Part shown: in pieces, positions 35,824 through 46,610 of the stretch
How the letters are laid out: each line of letters begins with the position of its first letter
Position numbering within the stretch: the stretch's first letter is position 1
Assembly (NCBI RefSeq): GCF_002938435.1
Contig: NZ_POQT01000002.1
Location: 62,001-126,000 of the forward strand
DNA: 64,000 nt
Source: Blastococcus saxobsidens
GTDB lineage: Bacteria; Actinomycetota; Actinomycetes; Mycobacteriales; Geodermatophilaceae
Reading direction: 5' to 3'
Notes under the pieces: generated by a model
What the model saw: the letters and a program-made list of their open reading frames with translations, nothing else
What the model was told of the DNA's origin: nothing
Databases searched by the model: none
Program-made: the position numbers and the translations under genes

Positions 35824-38169
35824 TCAGCTGGTCGGGACGGTGCCCGCCGGGACGGTGCCCACGGCGACCTCGGGCGACCCGAACAGCGCCGGCAGCGTGG
35901 CACTCCAGGCCGCGCGCAGCTCGGCGAGCGGGAGCTCGAGCAGGCCGTCGACCACGAGTGCCTCCCCGCCGGTCGCGCCGAGTTCCGTCACCGACACCCC
36001 GGCCCACTGGGCCGTCGTCTTCACGCCGCCCGGGTCCGACGTCGTGACGACGACGCGGGCGGTGGACTCGCTGAACAGCGCGGTGAAGGGGTCCTCGCCC
36101 AGCTGCAGCCGGGCACCGACGTCGTACCGCAGCGCGGACTCGGTCAGCGCCTGCGCCAGACCGCCGTCGGCGAGGTCGTGCGCCGAGCTGACCAGGCCCT
36201 GGCCGGCCAGCGCGGCCAGCAGGTCGCCCAGCGCCCGCTCGGCCCGCAGGTCGACCGCCGGTGGGCGGCCGCCGAGGTGCCCGTGCACGACCGACGCCCA
36301 CGCCGAGCCGCCGAACTCGGCCTTCGTCCCACCGAGGAGCAGGACCGTCTCCCCCGCCGTCCGCCAGCCGGAGGGCACCCGCTTCCGGACGTCGTCGTGC
36401 ACGCCCAGGACGCCGATGACCGGCGTCGGGTTGATGGCGACGTCACCGGTCTGGTTGTAGAGGCTCACGTTGCCGCCGGTGACCGGCAGCCCCAGCTCGC
36501 GGCAGCCGTCGGCCAGGCCGCGCACGGCCTCGGCGAACTGCCACATGACCTCGGGGTTCTCCGGGGAGCCGAAGTTCAGGCAGTTGGTCACGGCCAGCGG
36601 CCGGGCGCCGGAGACGGCGACGTTGCGGTAGGCCTCGGCCAGGTTGAGCTGGGCCCCGGCGTACGGGTCGAGGCGGGCGTAGCGACCGTTGCCGTCCAGC
36701 GACAGGGCGATGCCGCGGTTCGACTCCTCGTCGATGCGGATCACGCCCGCGTCGTCGGGCTGTGCCAGGACGGTGTTGCCGCGGACGTAGCGGTCGTACT
36801 GCTCGGTGACCCACGTCTTGTCCGCGCCGTCCGGGCTGCTGACGACGGCGAGCCAGTGCGCCTGCAGCTCCGGGCCGGTGGTGGGGCGCGGGAGGCGTCC
36901 GGCGTCGTCGGCCTGCAGGGCGTCGAGGTCGGCCGGGCGCTGCATGGGCCGCTCGTACACCGGGCCCTCGTGGGCGACGGTGCGCGGCGGGACGTCGACG
37001 ATCCGCTCGCCGTGCCAGTCGACGGTGAGCCGGTCGCCGTCGGTGACCTCGCCGATCACGGTGGCCAGGACGTCCCACTTCCGGCAGACGGCGAGGAAGG
37101 CCTCGACCTTGCCCGGCTCGACGATCGCGCACATGCGCTCCTGCGACTCGCTCATCAGGATCTCGGCCGGGGTGAGCGTGGAGTCGCGCAGCGGGACGGC
37201 GTCCAGGTCGACGTGCATGCCGCCGGTGCCGGCGCCGGCCAGCTCGCTCGTGGCGCAGGAGAGCCCGGCACCGCCGAGGTCCTGGATCCCGGTGACGAGG
37301 TCCTGGGCGAAGATCTCCAGGCAGGCCTCGATGAGCAGCTTCTCGGTGAACGGGTCGCCCACCTGGACGCTGGGGCGCTTGGCCGGGCCCTCGGCGTCGA
37401 ACGTCTCGCTGGCCAGCACGCTCACGCCGCCGATGCCGTCGCCGCCGGTGCGGGCGCCTAACAGGATGACCTTGTTGCCGGCCCCCTCGGCCTTGGCCAG
37501 GTGGACGTCCTCGTGCTTCATGACGCCGACGCACAGCGCGTTGACCAGCGGGTTGCCCGCGTAGCAGTCGTCGAAGACCAGCTCGCCGCCGATGTTGGGC
37601 AGGCCCAGGCAGTTGCCGTAGCCCCCGACGCCGGCCACCACGCCCGGCAGGACCCGCGCGGTGTCGGGGGCGTCGGCGCGGCCGAACCGCAGGGAGTCCA
37701 TGACCGCGATCGGGCGGGCGCCCATGGTCAGGATGTCGCGCACGATGCCGCCGACCCCCGTGGCCGCACCCTGGTAGGGCTCCACGTAGCTCGGGTGGTT
37801 GTGGCTCTCGACCTTGAAGGTGACCGCGTAGCCGTCGCCGACGTCCACGACGCCGGCGTTCTCGCCGATGCCCACGAGCAGCGCGTCGCTGTGCGGGAGG
37901 TCGCCGAACCGGCGCAGGTGCACCTTCGAGCTCTTGTAGGAGCAGTGCTCGCTCCACATGACCGAGTACATCGCCAGCTCGGCGGTGGTGGGCCGGCGGC
38001 CGAGGATGTCCTTGATGCGGGCGTATTCGTCGGCCTTGAGGCCCAGCTCGGCGAAGGGCTGCTCGTCGTCGGGGGTGCTCGCCGCCAGCTCGACGGTGTC
38101 CAGTCGGGAGGCGAGACGCCCCGGACCCGTGTCGAGCTCGGAGAGGCCTGCGGTTGCTGACTCGCTCAC
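35824..38169 (-). CDS. purL: Phosphoribosylformylglycinamidine synthase large subunit
   Basis: 781 aa, the size of the small-type PurL that works with PurQ and PurS. Segments: [38 protein letters not shown] (ATP and FGAR binding), [19 protein letters not shown] and [13 protein letters not shown]. Uses ATP to amidate FGAR to FGAM. GTG start overlaps the purQ stop (GTGA). Confidence 0.97.
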   Translation of the reverse strand: MSESATAGLSELDTGPGRLASRLDTVELAASTPDDEQPFAELGLKADEYARIKDILGRRPTTAELAMYSVMWSEHCSYKSSKVHLRRFGDLPHSDALLVGIGENAGVVDVGDGYAVTFKVESHNHPSYVEPYQGAATGVGGIVRDILTMGARPIAVMDSLRFGRADAPDTARVLPGVVAGVGGYGNCLGLPNIGGELVFDDCYAGNPLVNALCVGVMKHEDVHLAKAEGAGNKVILLGARTGGDGIGGVSVLASETFDAEGPAKRPSVQVGDPFTEKLLIEACLEIFAQDLVTGIQDLGGAGLSCATSELAGAGTGGMHVDLDAVPLRDSTLTPAEILMSESQERMCAIVEPGKVEAFLAVCRKWDVLATVIGEVTDGDRLTVDWHGERIVDVPPRTVAHEGPVYERPMQRPADLDALQADDAGRLPRPTTGPELQAHWLAVVSSPDGADKTWVTEQYDRYVRGNTVLAQPDDAGVIRIDEESNRGIALSLDGNGRYARLDPYAGAQLNLAEAYRNVAVSGARPLAVTNCLNFGSPENPEVMWQFAEAVRGLADGCRELGLPVTGGNVSLYNQTGDVAINPTPVIGVLGVHDDVRKRVPSGWRTAGETVLLLGGTKAEFGGSAWASVVHGHLGGRPPAVDLRAERALGDLLAALAGQGLVSSAHDLADGGLAQALTESALRYDVGARLQLGEDPFTALFSESTARVVVTTSDPGGVKTTAQWAGVSVTELGATGGEALVVDGLLELPLAELRAAWSATLPALFGSPEVAVGTVPAGTVPTS

Positions 38170-38837
38170 GCGTTGACGACCGCCTTCAGGACGCTGGTGA
38201 AGAAGCCCAGGCCGTCGGTCGACGGCCCGGTGAGGTCCTCGATCGCGTGCTCCGGGTGCGGCATGAGGCCGACCACGCGCCCGTTCTCGCTGGTGACGCC
38301 GGCGATGTCGCGGGAGCTGCCGTTGGGGTTGCCGCCCGCGTAGCGGAACACCACCCGGCCCTCGCCCTCCAGGCGGTCCAGGTCGGCGTCGGAGCCCACG
38401 TAGCGGCCCTCGCCGTTCTTCACCGGGATGAGGATCCGCTGGCCCTCGTCGAAGTCACGGGTCCAGGTGGTGTCGGCGCGCTCGACGACGAGCATCTGGT
38501 CGCGGTTGCGGAAGTGCAGATGGCTGTTGCGGGTCAGCGCGCCGGGCAGCAGGCCCGCCTCGCAGAGCACCTGGAAGCCGTTGCAGATGCCCAGCACCGG
38601 CAGGCCCTGCTTCGCGGCGGCGACGACGTCCTGCATCAGCGGCGAGCGGGCGGCGATGGCGCCGGCGCGCAGGTAGTCGCCGTAGGAGAAGCCGCCGGGG
38701 AGGACGACGGCGTCGACGTCCTCCAAGTCGTGGTCGCCGTGCCACAGCACGACGGGCTCACCGCCGGCCAGGCGCACCGCGCGTGCGGCGTCGACGTCGT
38801 CCAGGGAGCCCGGGAAGGTGATGACACCGATGCGCAC
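38166..38837 (-). CDS. purQ: FGAM synthase glutaminase subunit
   Basis: 223 aa class I glutamine amidotransferase. Nucleophile loop [23 protein letters not shown] contains Cys (about residue 86). The His-Glu of the triad lie in [12 protein letters not shown]. Supplies ammonia to PurL. Lies 11 bp behind purS. Confidence 0.97.
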   Translation of the reverse strand: MRIGVITFPGSLDDVDAARAVRLAGGEPVVLWHGDHDLEDVDAVVLPGGFSYGDYLRAGAIAARSPLMQDVVAAAKQGLPVLGICNGFQVLCEAGLLPGALTRNSHLHFRNRDQMLVVERADTTWTRDFDEGQRILIPVKNGEGRYVGSDADLDRLEGEGRVVFRYAGGNPNGSSRDIAGVTSENGRVVGLMPHPEHAIEDLTGPSTDGLGFFTSVLKAVVNA

Positions 38838-38848
38838 AGCGGTCTCTC

Positions 38849-39088
38849 TCAGTCGGTGGTGAGGTGCAGCTCGACGTCCTCGATGACCGGGTTCGCCAGC
38901 AGCGTCTGCGCGATCTGCTCGAGCTCCGCCCGGTCCGGCGTCCCGTCGACCTCGAGCACGAAGTGCTTGCCCTGGCGGACGCTCCGGATGGAGTCGTGGC
39001 CGAGCCGGCCGAGTGCGCCGAGCACCGCCTGCCCCTGGGGGTCGGAGATCTCCGGCTTCAGGACGACGTCGACGACCACTCGGGACAC
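38849..39088 (-). CDS. purS: FGAM synthase PurS subunit
   Basis: 79 aa from GTG 39088: [20 protein letters not shown] and [20 protein letters not shown] are the PurS pattern. The dimer bridges PurQ and PurL. Starts the purS-purQ-purL-SCP transcript, downstream of the first GATCTCGG hairpin pair. Confidence 0.95.
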   Translation of the reverse strand: MSRVVVDVVLKPEISDPQGQAVLGALGRLGHDSIRSVRQGKHFVLEVDGTPDRAELEQIAQTLLANPVIEDVELHLTTD

Positions 39089-39163
39089 GCCGACGAGCGT
39101 ACCGGGGCCGCCGCGACGCTTCCGGTGACCCTGCTCTCCCTTGGCTGCTCCTCCCGCCCGGCC

Positions 39164-39225
39164 TGCCGAGATCCCGCGATCTCGGCAGTTCACCGCCCTC
39201 GATGCGCCGAGATCACGGGATCTCG
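39164..39225. repeat. Paired GATCTCGG hairpins, copy 1
   Basis: Hairpin 1 TGCCGAGATC-CCGC-GATCTCGGCA (39164-39187) and hairpin 2 CGAGATC-ACGG-GATCTCG (39208-39225). The second ends at the base next to the DUF559 stop codon. Loop sequences of the two hairpins are near complements, so the pair could also fold as one large stem. Confidence 0.85.
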
Positions 39226-40131
39226 TCACAGGCGGAGGGCGCCGCGCACCTCGCCGACCATGGCTTCGGCCCGCCCCAGGGCGTCGGCGGACGTGTACCG
39301 GAGCACCGTCCAGCCGGACGCGACGACCGCGTTCTGCCTCCGCGCATCACGCACGAAGACATCCCGCTCCCGATGGATGTCGCCGTCGAACTCGACGATC
39401 ACCCGGTGCGCGGGCCAGGCGAAGTCCGCGCGAGCGATGAACTCCCCCCGCGGGCCCCGGAGGACGAACTGCAACTCGGGCGCGGGCAGTCCGGCGTCGT
39501 GGAAGATCCACCGGACAACGGACTCCATGGGTGACTCGGCGCGCGGGTCGGCCAGCGGCAGCGCCGCCCTCGCCCGGGCGCAGCCGCGTCCGCTCGGGCG
39601 ACGTCGGAGCTGCTCGGCAAGGTCGGCGACGGGCGTGAGCTTGCCCACGATCTGGTCCGTGACGGCGAGCAGCGCCGCCGGCTCGAGAACGGCGGCCAGG
39701 TCCCGCCACGTCCGTGCGGGACCGGTGACCGGATGCGCCCTGCGCTCCACGCACTCGTCCGGCGCCAGCTCGAGCCGGTGCACGCGTCGGTCCGACCGGC
39801 TTTCGGCCCGGCCGCCGTCGCCGGGGACGATCAGGTCGACGCGGCGGTCCGCCCGGTCCACTAACGGGATCTCGACGCCCCACAGCTCTGCGGCGGACCG
39901 GTGGCTGATCACGGCTCCGGCCGGCGCGGTCATCAGCACGGCGGCCGCCCGAGCCGCGACGTCGTCCGCCATCGACCGCGGCAGGTACGTGTCACGGGAC
40001 AGACGAACGAGCCCCCCGCCGCGCAGCTGGCGGTCGTCCATGCCGGCGGCCCTGGCCCCCGCACGGGTGACGGGGCCGAGGAGGTGGACGGGAGGACGAC
40101 GGCGTTGCGGCACCCGGGCAGCCTCACGCAC
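39226..40131 (-). CDS. DUF559 / Vsr-like nuclease-fold protein with AbiEi-like N-terminus
   Basis: About 301 aa. The N-terminal third (LGPVTRAGARAAGMDDRQLR, GLVRLSRDTYLPRS, VISHRSAAELWGVEIP) resembles the AbiEi-type winged-helix half. The C-terminal third has FIARADFAWPAHRVIVEFDG and a following RQNAVVASGWTVLRYT, the DUF559 PD-(D/E)xK-like core (D, E and Q/K positions present). Such proteins are abundant in actinobacteria with unknown function; a defence or repair nuclease role is possible. The gene interrupts the purC/purS spacing and is bracketed by direct copies of a hairpin pair. Confidence 0.75.
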   Translation of the reverse strand: MREAARVPQRRRPPVHLLGPVTRAGARAAGMDDRQLRGGGLVRLSRDTYLPRSMADDVAARAAAVLMTAPAGAVISHRSAAELWGVEIPLVDRADRRVDLIVPGDGGRAESRSDRRVHRLELAPDECVERRAHPVTGPARTWRDLAAVLEPAALLAVTDQIVGKLTPVADLAEQLRRRPSGRGCARARAALPLADPRAESPMESVVRWIFHDAGLPAPELQFVLRGPRGEFIARADFAWPAHRVIVEFDGDIHRERDVFVRDARRQNAVVASGWTVLRYTSADALGRAEAMVGEVRGALRL

Positions 40132-40161
40132 GTCCAGGTCTCGCCGCTGGCACTATCCACA

Positions 40162-40229
40162 GCCCTGCCGAGATCCCGTGATCTCGGCAGGGCGAGCCCC
40201 CTGAAGCGCCGAGATCACGGGATCTCGGC
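40162..40229. repeat. Paired GATCTCGG hairpins, copy 2
   Basis: Hairpin 1 GCCCTGCCGAGATC-CCGT-GATCTCGGCAGGGC (40162-40193) and hairpin 2 GCCGAGATC-ACGG-GATCTCGGC (40208-40229), 10 nt downstream of the purC stop. Same order and orientation as copy 1, so the two copies are direct repeats on either side of the DUF559 gene. Confidence 0.88.
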
Positions 40230-40239
40230 AGGAAAGGGG

Positions 40240-41097
40240 TCAGGAGAAGGGGCGGCCGGTGAGCTTCTCGTAGGCCGTGACGTAGCGCTCGCGGGTAGCG
40301 GCCACGACGTCGTCCGGGAGCTCCGGCGGCTCCGATCCCCGGTCCCAGCCGGACGACGTGAGCCAGTCGCGCACGAACTGCTTGTCGTAGGAGGGCTGGA
40401 CGGCACCCGGCGACCACGTCTCGGCCGGCCAGAAGCGCGAGGAGTCGGGGGTGAGCACCTCGTCGCCGAGCACCAAGCCATCGCCGGCCAGGCCGAACTC
40501 GAACTTGGTGTCGGCCAGCACGATCCCGGCGTCGCGGGCGATCTCCGCACCCCGCCGGTACAGCGCCAGGGTCAGCTCGCGCAGCTGGTCCGCCCGCTCC
40601 GCCCCGACCAGCGACACCACGCGCGGGAAGTCGATCGGCTCGTCGTGCTCGCCGATCTCCGCCTTGGTCGACGGCGTGAACACCGGCACGGGCAGCTGCG
40701 AGCCCTCGACCAGCCCCGCCGGCAGGACGACGTCACGGATGGAGCCGGTGCGCTCGTACTCCTTGGTGCCTCCGCCGGAGAGGTACCCGCGGGCCACGCA
40801 CTCCACCGGCAGCATCTCCAGCCGCCGCACGAGCATCGCCCGGCCGGCGACCTGCGGCGGCACGTCCGCGGCGCCGACCAGGTGGTGGGTGGCCCCGAAG
40901 GACTCCAGCACCGGCGTCAGCTGCTCGAACCACCACACCGACAGCTGGGTGAGCACCCGCCCCTTGTCCGGGATCGGCGTGGGCAGCACCCAGTCGTAGG
41001 CCGAGATCCGGTCGGAGGCGACCAGCAGCAGCCGGTCGCCGCCGGCGTCGTAGATCTCCCGCACCTTGCCGCGGGCGACGAGCGGGAGGTCGATCAC
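40240..41097 (-). CDS. purC: SAICAR synthase
   Basis: 285 aa from GTG 41097. RGKVREIYDAGGDRLLLVAS, SDRISAYDWVLPTPIPDKG, PVECVARGYLSG and VLADTKFEFGLAGDG are diagnostic. Joins aspartate to CAIR with ATP. GTG overlaps the purB stop (GTGA). Followed by the second hairpin pair. Confidence 0.97.
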   Translation of the reverse strand: MIDLPLVARGKVREIYDAGGDRLLLVASDRISAYDWVLPTPIPDKGRVLTQLSVWWFEQLTPVLESFGATHHLVGAADVPPQVAGRAMLVRRLEMLPVECVARGYLSGGGTKEYERTGSIRDVVLPAGLVEGSQLPVPVFTPSTKAEIGEHDEPIDFPRVVSLVGAERADQLRELTLALYRRGAEIARDAGIVLADTKFEFGLAGDGLVLGDEVLTPDSSRFWPAETWSPGAVQPSYDKQFVRDWLTSSGWDRGSEPPELPDDVVAATRERYVTAYEKLTGRPFS

Positions 41098-42401
41098 GAC
41101 AGCGCGGCCAGCCGGTCGAAGAGCGGCCCGAGGTTGGCCACGTACTGCTCCGGGCGGCAGATCTCCTCCAGCCGGGCCTCGTCCAGCGTCACGCCGGACG
41201 ACGTCGCCCGCGCGCGCAGCGTCTCCCGGAACGGCGTGCCGCTGTTCCACGTCTCCATCGCCGCCGTCTGCACCAGCGCGTAGGCGTCCTCGCGGGAGAG
41301 GCCGCCCTCGACCAGCTCCAGCAGCACCGAGGAGGTGTAGATCAGCCCGCCGGTGGACTCCAGGTTCGCCCGCATCCGGTCGGCGTCGACCACCAGGTTC
41401 TCCACCAGGCCCGCCGTCAGGTGCAGCAGGTAGTCGGTGGTGATCGCCGCGTCGGGCAGGAACACCCGCTCGGTGGAGGAGTGCGAGATGTCGCGCTCGT
41501 GCCAGAGCGGGATGCCCTCCATCACCGGCACGATCGCCGCTCGCACCACGCGCGCCAGCCCGGCGATGCGCTCGGAGCGGATCGGGTTCTTCTTGTGCGG
41601 CATCGCGCTCGAGCCCTTCTGGCCCGAACCGAACGCCTCCGACAGCTCCCGCACCTCGGTCCGCTGGCCGTGCCGGACCTCCAGCGCGATCGCCTCGCAG
41701 ACCGTCGCGATGATCGCCAGCGCCGAGACCCACTCGCTGATGCCGTCGCGCAGCACCACCTGGGTGGAGGCGTCCGCGGGCCGCAGCCCCAGCGCCTCGG
41801 CCACCGTGGTCTCCACCGCCGGGTCGATCAGCGAGTAGGTGCCGACGGCGCCGGAGATGGCCACGACACCGACGGCCTCCCGTGCCGCCCGCAGCCGGTC
41901 GCGGGACCGGGCGGCGGCGAAGGCGAGGTCGGCGACCCGGTGACCCCAGACGACCGGCTCGGCGTGCACGCCGTGCGTCCGCCCCACCCTGATCGTCGAG
42001 CGGTGGGCCAGTCCGTGGTCGCGCAGCGCGGCCACCAGCCGGTCGGCCTTGGCCAGCAGCACGTCGGTCGCGTCGGTCAGCTGCACGGCCAGCGCGGTGT
42101 CCAGCAGGTCCGACGACGTCATCCCGTGGTGCACGTAGGCGGCGGCCGAGCGCGGCTCGGTGTTGTCGGCCCACGCGGTGAGGAAGGCGATGACGTCGTG
42201 CTGCGTCGTCTCCTCGATCTCCGCGACCCGCTCCGGGGTGGGCGGCGGCGCGTTGCGCACCGGCTCGACGACGTCGCCCGGGACCCGGCCCGCGGCCGCG
42301 TGCGACTCCAGGACCAGCGTCTCGACGCGGCACCACAGCTCGTACTTGTGCTGGTCGCTCCAGACCCGGCCCATCTCGGGGAGCGTGTAGCGCTCGATCA
42401 T
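41094..42401 (-). CDS. purB: Adenylosuccinate lyase
   Basis: 435 aa from ATG 42401 (AGGCGG upstream; GTG 42419 would add six residues). Family signature SEAFGSGQKGSSAMPHKKNP is complete, with TSSDLLDTAL and RTHGVHAEPVVWG supplying the other active-site residues. Cleaves SAICAR and adenylosuccinate, releasing fumarate. First gene of purB-purC, divergent from the AI-2E family gene. Confidence 0.97.
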   Translation of the reverse strand: MIERYTLPEMGRVWSDQHKYELWCRVETLVLESHAAAGRVPGDVVEPVRNAPPPTPERVAEIEETTQHDVIAFLTAWADNTEPRSAAAYVHHGMTSSDLLDTALAVQLTDATDVLLAKADRLVAALRDHGLAHRSTIRVGRTHGVHAEPVVWGHRVADLAFAAARSRDRLRAAREAVGVVAISGAVGTYSLIDPAVETTVAEALGLRPADASTQVVLRDGISEWVSALAIIATVCEAIALEVRHGQRTEVRELSEAFGSGQKGSSAMPHKKNPIRSERIAGLARVVRAAIVPVMEGIPLWHERDISHSSTERVFLPDAAITTDYLLHLTAGLVENLVVDADRMRANLESTGGLIYTSSVLLELVEGGLSREDAYALVQTAAMETWNSGTPFRETLRARATSSGVTLDEARLEEICRPEQYVANLGPLFDRLAALS

Positions 42402-42502
42402 GCGGGTACCGCCTGCCACTGCTCAGCTCGTCGCGCCACGGGGACATCCTCCCGCAGGGCTAGCGTGATCACGAACCACCCCTACTTTCGCGGAGGTACG
42501 CG

Positions 42503-43924
42503 ATGCGGCGCCGGGCCAGCGCCCTCCTCGGCCGTGCCCGCGAGCGGATCCGCACCGCCCGCGAGCACGACCCGCACGCGTGGCCGGAGCGGCACCACCC
42601 CCGGGCGCCCGACACAGGGCACGACGGGCCGGACGACGAGCCGGACGACGGGTTCCACGAGGACCCCGACGACGACGCGCGGCCGCCCCTCGGCAGCCCC
42701 GAGCCCGGCGCACCCGACCTCGACGGGGTGCTCGGCCCCGGCGGCGTGAGCGGACCGCCGGAGGGTGGCCGGCCCCAGCGCCGCCGCGAGCGGGAGCGCG
42801 CCCTGCCCGGCGGCCCGCGCACCCGCATCGAGGACGGCGTGCCCACGGCCCTGCGCACGGCCGCCGCGTGGTCCTGGCGGCTGCTGGTGGTGCTCGCCGG
42901 GCTCTACGTGCTGCTCGCCGGGATGGCCTCCGTCGCCGTCGTCGTCGTCCCGGTGATCGTGGCCCTGCTGCTGGCCGCGCTGCTGCAGCCCGGCGCCGCG
43001 GCCATGGTGCGCCAGGGCTGGCCCCGCTCCTTCTCCGCGCTGACGATGCTCGTCGTCGGCCTGGGCGTGGTCTCCGGGATCATCACGCTCGTCGTCCAGC
43101 AGGTCAGCACCGGCTTCGGCGACCTCGCCGCGCAGGTCAGCGAAGGCCTGGGGCAGGTGCAGAGCTTCGTCGTCCGCACCTTCCCGATCACCCGTGGCCA
43201 GCTCGACGACGCCGTCGCCCAGGCGCAGGAGACCCTGGTCGCCAACCAGGACACCATCGCCTCGGGCGCCATCACCACCGCGGCCACCGTCGGGGAGGTG
43301 TTCGCCGGGCTCGTCCTGGCGCTGTTCACGCTCTTCTTCTTCCTCAAGGACGGCCGCTCGATCTGGCTCTGGGTGGTGGGCCTGTTCCCCGCCGACTCCC
43401 GCGCCTACGTCGACGAGGCCGCGCGGCGGGCCTGGCGCACCCTGATCAGCTACGTGCGGGCCACCGTGGCCGTGGCGATGGTCGACGCCATCGGCATCGG
43501 CATCGGGCTGGCGGTCCTCGGGGTGCCGCTGGTCATCCCGCTGTCCGCGCTGGTCTTCCTGGGCGCCTTCATCCCGATCATCGGGTCTTTCCTCGCCGGC
43601 ACGGTGGCCGTGCTGGTGGCGCTGGTCGCCGTCGGCCCGATCAAGGCGCTGATCGCGCTGGCGGTCGTCATCGCCGTCATGCAGCTGGAGGGGCACGTCC
43701 TGCAGCCGCTGCTGCTGGGCCGCGCCGTGCACGTGCACCCGCTGGCGGTGGTGCTGGCGATCGCGGCCGGCCTGCTGATCGGCGGGATCTTCGGCGCGTT
43801 GATCGCCGTCCCCACGGTCGCCTGCGTGAACGTCGCCGGCACCTACCTGAGCCGGCGGCACGAGGGGCCCCGCCCGCCCGAGCCCCGGCCCGAACGGGCC
43901 CCGCCGGTGGTCAGCGCCGGCTGA
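42503..43924 (+). CDS. AI-2E family (PerM/TqsA-like) membrane transporter
   Basis: 473 aa. The first roughly 115 residues are charged and proline-rich (disordered), then a typical PF01594 core begins: helices at LLVVLAGLYVLLAG and VIVALLLAALLQPGAA, the long soluble loop, FTLFFFLKDGRSIWLWVVGL, and final VHVHPLAVVLAIAAGLLIGG. The family exports autoinducer-2, other small molecules or sodium. Substrate unknown. Monocistronic. Confidence 0.85.
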   Translation: MRRRASALLGRARERIRTAREHDPHAWPERHHPRAPDTGHDGPDDEPDDGFHEDPDDDARPPLGSPEPGAPDLDGVLGPGGVSGPPEGGRPQRRRERERALPGGPRTRIEDGVPTALRTAAAWSWRLLVVLAGLYVLLAGMASVAVVVVPVIVALLLAALLQPGAAAMVRQGWPRSFSALTMLVVGLGVVSGIITLVVQQVSTGFGDLAAQVSEGLGQVQSFVVRTFPITRGQLDDAVAQAQETLVANQDTIASGAITTAATVGEVFAGLVLALFTLFFFLKDGRSIWLWVVGLFPADSRAYVDEAARRAWRTLISYVRATVAVAMVDAIGIGIGLAVLGVPLVIPLSALVFLGAFIPIIGSFLAGTVAVLVALVAVGPIKALIALAVVIAVMQLEGHVLQPLLLGRAVHVHPLAVVLAIAAGLLIGGIFGALIAVPTVACVNVAGTYLSRRHEGPRPPEPRPERAPPVVSAG

Positions 43925-43936
43925 CGTCGTCCGCGT

Positions 43937-45226
43937 TCAGCCCTCGACGGGCGCGATGCGGCCCTCGACGGCGGCCAGCGCGATGTCGGTGCGCCAGTGC
44001 GCGTCGGCCAGCCGCACCCCGGCGACCCGCTCGTAGGCGGCCTGGCGGGCGGCGGCGAGGTCCTCGCCCACCGCGGTCACCGCCAGCACCCGGCCGCCGG
44101 CCGAGACCACGGTCCCGTCGGCGGTGAGCGCGGTGCCGGCGTGCAGCACGCCGTCGCCGTCGGCCCCCGTGATCGGATCACCCGTCCGCGGCGCCGCCGG
44201 GTAGCCCGGCGCGGCCACCACGACGGTGACCGCGGCCCCGGTGCGCCAGCGCAGCGGCGGGTGGTCGGCGAGCGCGCCGGTGGCCGCGGCGTGCAGCAGC
44301 CCGCCCAGCGGCGTCTCCAGCAGGGGCAGCACCACCTGGGTCTCCGGGTCGCCGAAGCGCGCGTTGAACTCCACCACCCGCACCCCGCGCGAGGTCAGGG
44401 CCAGCCCCGCATAGAGCAGGCCGCTGAACGTCTCACCCCGGCGGGCCATCTCGTCGACGGTGGGCTGCAGGACCGTCGCCAGGACCTCCTCCACCAGGCC
44501 GGGGGGCGCCCAGGGCAGCGGCGCGTACGCGCCCATGCCGCCGGTGTTGGGGCCGGCGTCGCCGTCGTCGCGGCGCTTGTGGTCCTGGGCCGGCACCAGC
44601 GGCAGCACGGTGGTCCCGTCGGTGACGGCGAACAGCGACACCTCGGGCCCGTCCAGGTACTCCTCGACCAGCACCGACCCCCCGGCGTCCAGCACGGAGC
44701 GGCCGTGGGCGACGGCGGCCTCCCGGTCCCCGGTGACGACGACACCCTTGCCCGCGGCCAGGCCGTCGTCCTTGACGACGTACGGGGCGCCGCCGGTGGC
44801 CGCCGCGACCTCGTCGAGCGCGGTCTCCAGCTCCGCTGCGCCGCCGACGGCCCACGAGCGGGCGGTGGGGACGCCGGCCGCGGTCATGACGTGCTTGGCG
44901 AAGGACTTGCTGCCCTCGAGCTGGGCGGCCTGCGCGGACGGGCCGAAGCAGGCGATGCCCGCGTCGCGCACGGCGTCGGCCGCCCCGGCCACGAGGGGCA
45001 CCTCCGGCCCGATGACGACGAGGTCGGCCCGCCAGTCCCGCGCCAGGCCGGCGACGGCGTCGGGATCGGAGAGGGTCGGCGCCGCACCACTCTCGGGCGG
45101 TGGGGCGATCACCTGCGTCCCCGCATTCCCGGGTGCGCACGCGAGGGCGCTCACCGCGGGGTCGGACTGCAGAGCCACGCACAGGGCGTGCTCCCGGGCA
45201 CCGGAGCCGATCACCAGCACGCGCAC
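43937..45226 (-). CDS. purD: Phosphoribosylamine-glycine ligase (GAR synthetase)
   Basis: 429 aa from GTG. ATP-grasp enzyme: [49 protein letters not shown] and [14 protein letters not shown] signatures complete. Second step of purine synthesis. Convergent with the AI-2E gene (12 bp gap) and divergent from the glycerophosphodiesterase. Confidence 0.97.
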   Translation of the reverse strand: MRVLVIGSGAREHALCVALQSDPAVSALACAPGNAGTQVIAPPPESGAAPTLSDPDAVAGLARDWRADLVVIGPEVPLVAGAADAVRDAGIACFGPSAQAAQLEGSKSFAKHVMTAAGVPTARSWAVGGAAELETALDEVAAATGGAPYVVKDDGLAAGKGVVVTGDREAAVAHGRSVLDAGGSVLVEEYLDGPEVSLFAVTDGTTVLPLVPAQDHKRRDDGDAGPNTGGMGAYAPLPWAPPGLVEEVLATVLQPTVDEMARRGETFSGLLYAGLALTSRGVRVVEFNARFGDPETQVVLPLLETPLGGLLHAAATGALADHPPLRWRTGAAVTVVVAAPGYPAAPRTGDPITGADGDGVLHAGTALTADGTVVSAGGRVLAVTAVGEDLAAARQAAYERVAGVRLADAHWRTDIALAAVEGRIAPVEG

Positions 45227-45469
45227 GAGCGGCGACCCTACCGACCCCGGCCGGCGGAGGTCCGCGGGAACCGGGGAGGAGGTGCGTCCGGCTGCGAGAC
45301 GGACGGGTTCCAGCGATGGTCACGACGGGCCCGAACCCCAGCAGTCCCAGACACATCAGGTGATTTGGACCACATTTGTCCTGAAGCGTCGCAGGTCAGG
45401 AAGACGGACTACTGATCGTGCGCAATCAGTTCCCTTCAGTTCGCCCCCGATTCATCCGATTCCTGTGTT

Positions 45470-46498
45470 GTGGACGCCATGCGCGCGACCGAGTCGCTGG
45501 CCACCAGGCCCGCGACACGCCTTCCCCGGCCCGTCGTCATCGGACACCGCGGAGCCCCGGCCTACCGGCCGGAGCACACCGCGGCGAGCTTCGAGCTGGC
45601 CATCGACCTCGGAGCCGAGCTGATCGAGCCCGACGTGGTGGTCAGCCGCGACGGCGTGCTCGTCGTCCGGCACGAGAACGAGCTCTCGCTGTCCACGGAC
45701 GTGGCCGAGCACCCGGAGTTCGCCGACCGCCGCACCCGCAAGGAGGTGGACGGGCAGCTCTGCACGGGCTGGTTCACCGAGGACTTCACCTACGCCGAAC
45801 TGCGCACCCTGCGCTCGGTCGAGCGGATGCCGGCGCTGCGCCCGACCAACACCGCCTACGACGGCCGGTTCGGCATCCTCACCCTCGCCGAGGTCGTCGA
45901 GCTGGCGCGCTGCCGCTCGACCGCCGACCGGCAGGTGCGCGTGCTCGCCGAGCTCAAGCACCCCGAGTGGTGGGACGCCCTGGGCATGCCGATGGCGGAG
46001 CTGGTCTCCGCCGAGCTGCGCCGGCTCGGCGCGGACCGCGCGGACGGCACGGTCGTCGTCCAGGCCTTCGACCCCGCCGTGCTGCGCGACCTGCGTGCCC
46101 GCCTGGGTGACGGCAGCCCGCAGATGGCCCAGCTCGTCGACGACACCCGCACCGGGGACGCGATGGTGACCCCGTCGGGCCTCCGCGAGATCTCCACCTA
46201 CGCGCAGGCGATCGCGCCGAGCCGGGAGCGGGTGCTGGCCAGCGCCGCCTCCGCTCCGCGCACCAGGCACCTGGTCGCCCAGGCGCACGCCGCCCAGCTC
46301 GCCGTCTACTGCTGGACGCTGCGCGCCGAGAACGCCTACCTGCCGGAGCACCTGCGTCGCGGCGACTCGCCCAGCGACCTCGGCGACGCCGTCGGCGACG
46401 CGCTGCAGCTGCTCGCGCTCGGTGTCGACGGGCTGATCACCGACTCCCCCGACCACGCCGTCCGCGCGCGGACCGCGCTCACCGCCCAGCTGGTCTGA
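45470..46498 (+). CDS. Glycerophosphodiester phosphodiesterase
   Basis: 342 aa from GTG 45470 (ATG 45479 also possible). GDPD motifs: VIGHRGAPAYRPEHTAASF (catalytic HR and E), LIEPDVVVSRDGVLVVRHE (metal Glu/Asp and second catalytic His) and terminal GVDGLITDSPD. No signal peptide, so probably cytosolic. Its neighbour across the island scar is a purA remnant, suggesting the ancestral order purD-GDPD-purA. Confidence 0.92.
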   Translation: MDAMRATESLATRPATRLPRPVVIGHRGAPAYRPEHTAASFELAIDLGAELIEPDVVVSRDGVLVVRHENELSLSTDVAEHPEFADRRTRKEVDGQLCTGWFTEDFTYAELRTLRSVERMPALRPTNTAYDGRFGILTLAEVVELARCRSTADRQVRVLAELKHPEWWDALGMPMAELVSAELRRLGADRADGTVVVQAFDPAVLRDLRARLGDGSPQMAQLVDDTRTGDAMVTPSGLREISTYAQAIAPSRERVLASAASAPRTRHLVAQAHAAQLAVYCWTLRAENAYLPEHLRRGDSPSDLGDAVGDALQLLALGVDGLITDSPDHAVRARTALTAQLV

Positions 46499-46610
46499 GT
46501 AGCGACGCTCAGCGCGGCCGGCGTCGAGCGCGGGGCGGGGAGCTGCCCGCGGGGGCATGGCCGCTGCGGACCGGGGACCGCTTCGGCCGCGGCGGGCGGC
46601 GGAGCTCCGT

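Noticed and set aside
35581-37461. Long plus-strand frame over purL
   Set aside because: Shadow produced by high-GC codon bias; the minus strand encodes complete PurL.
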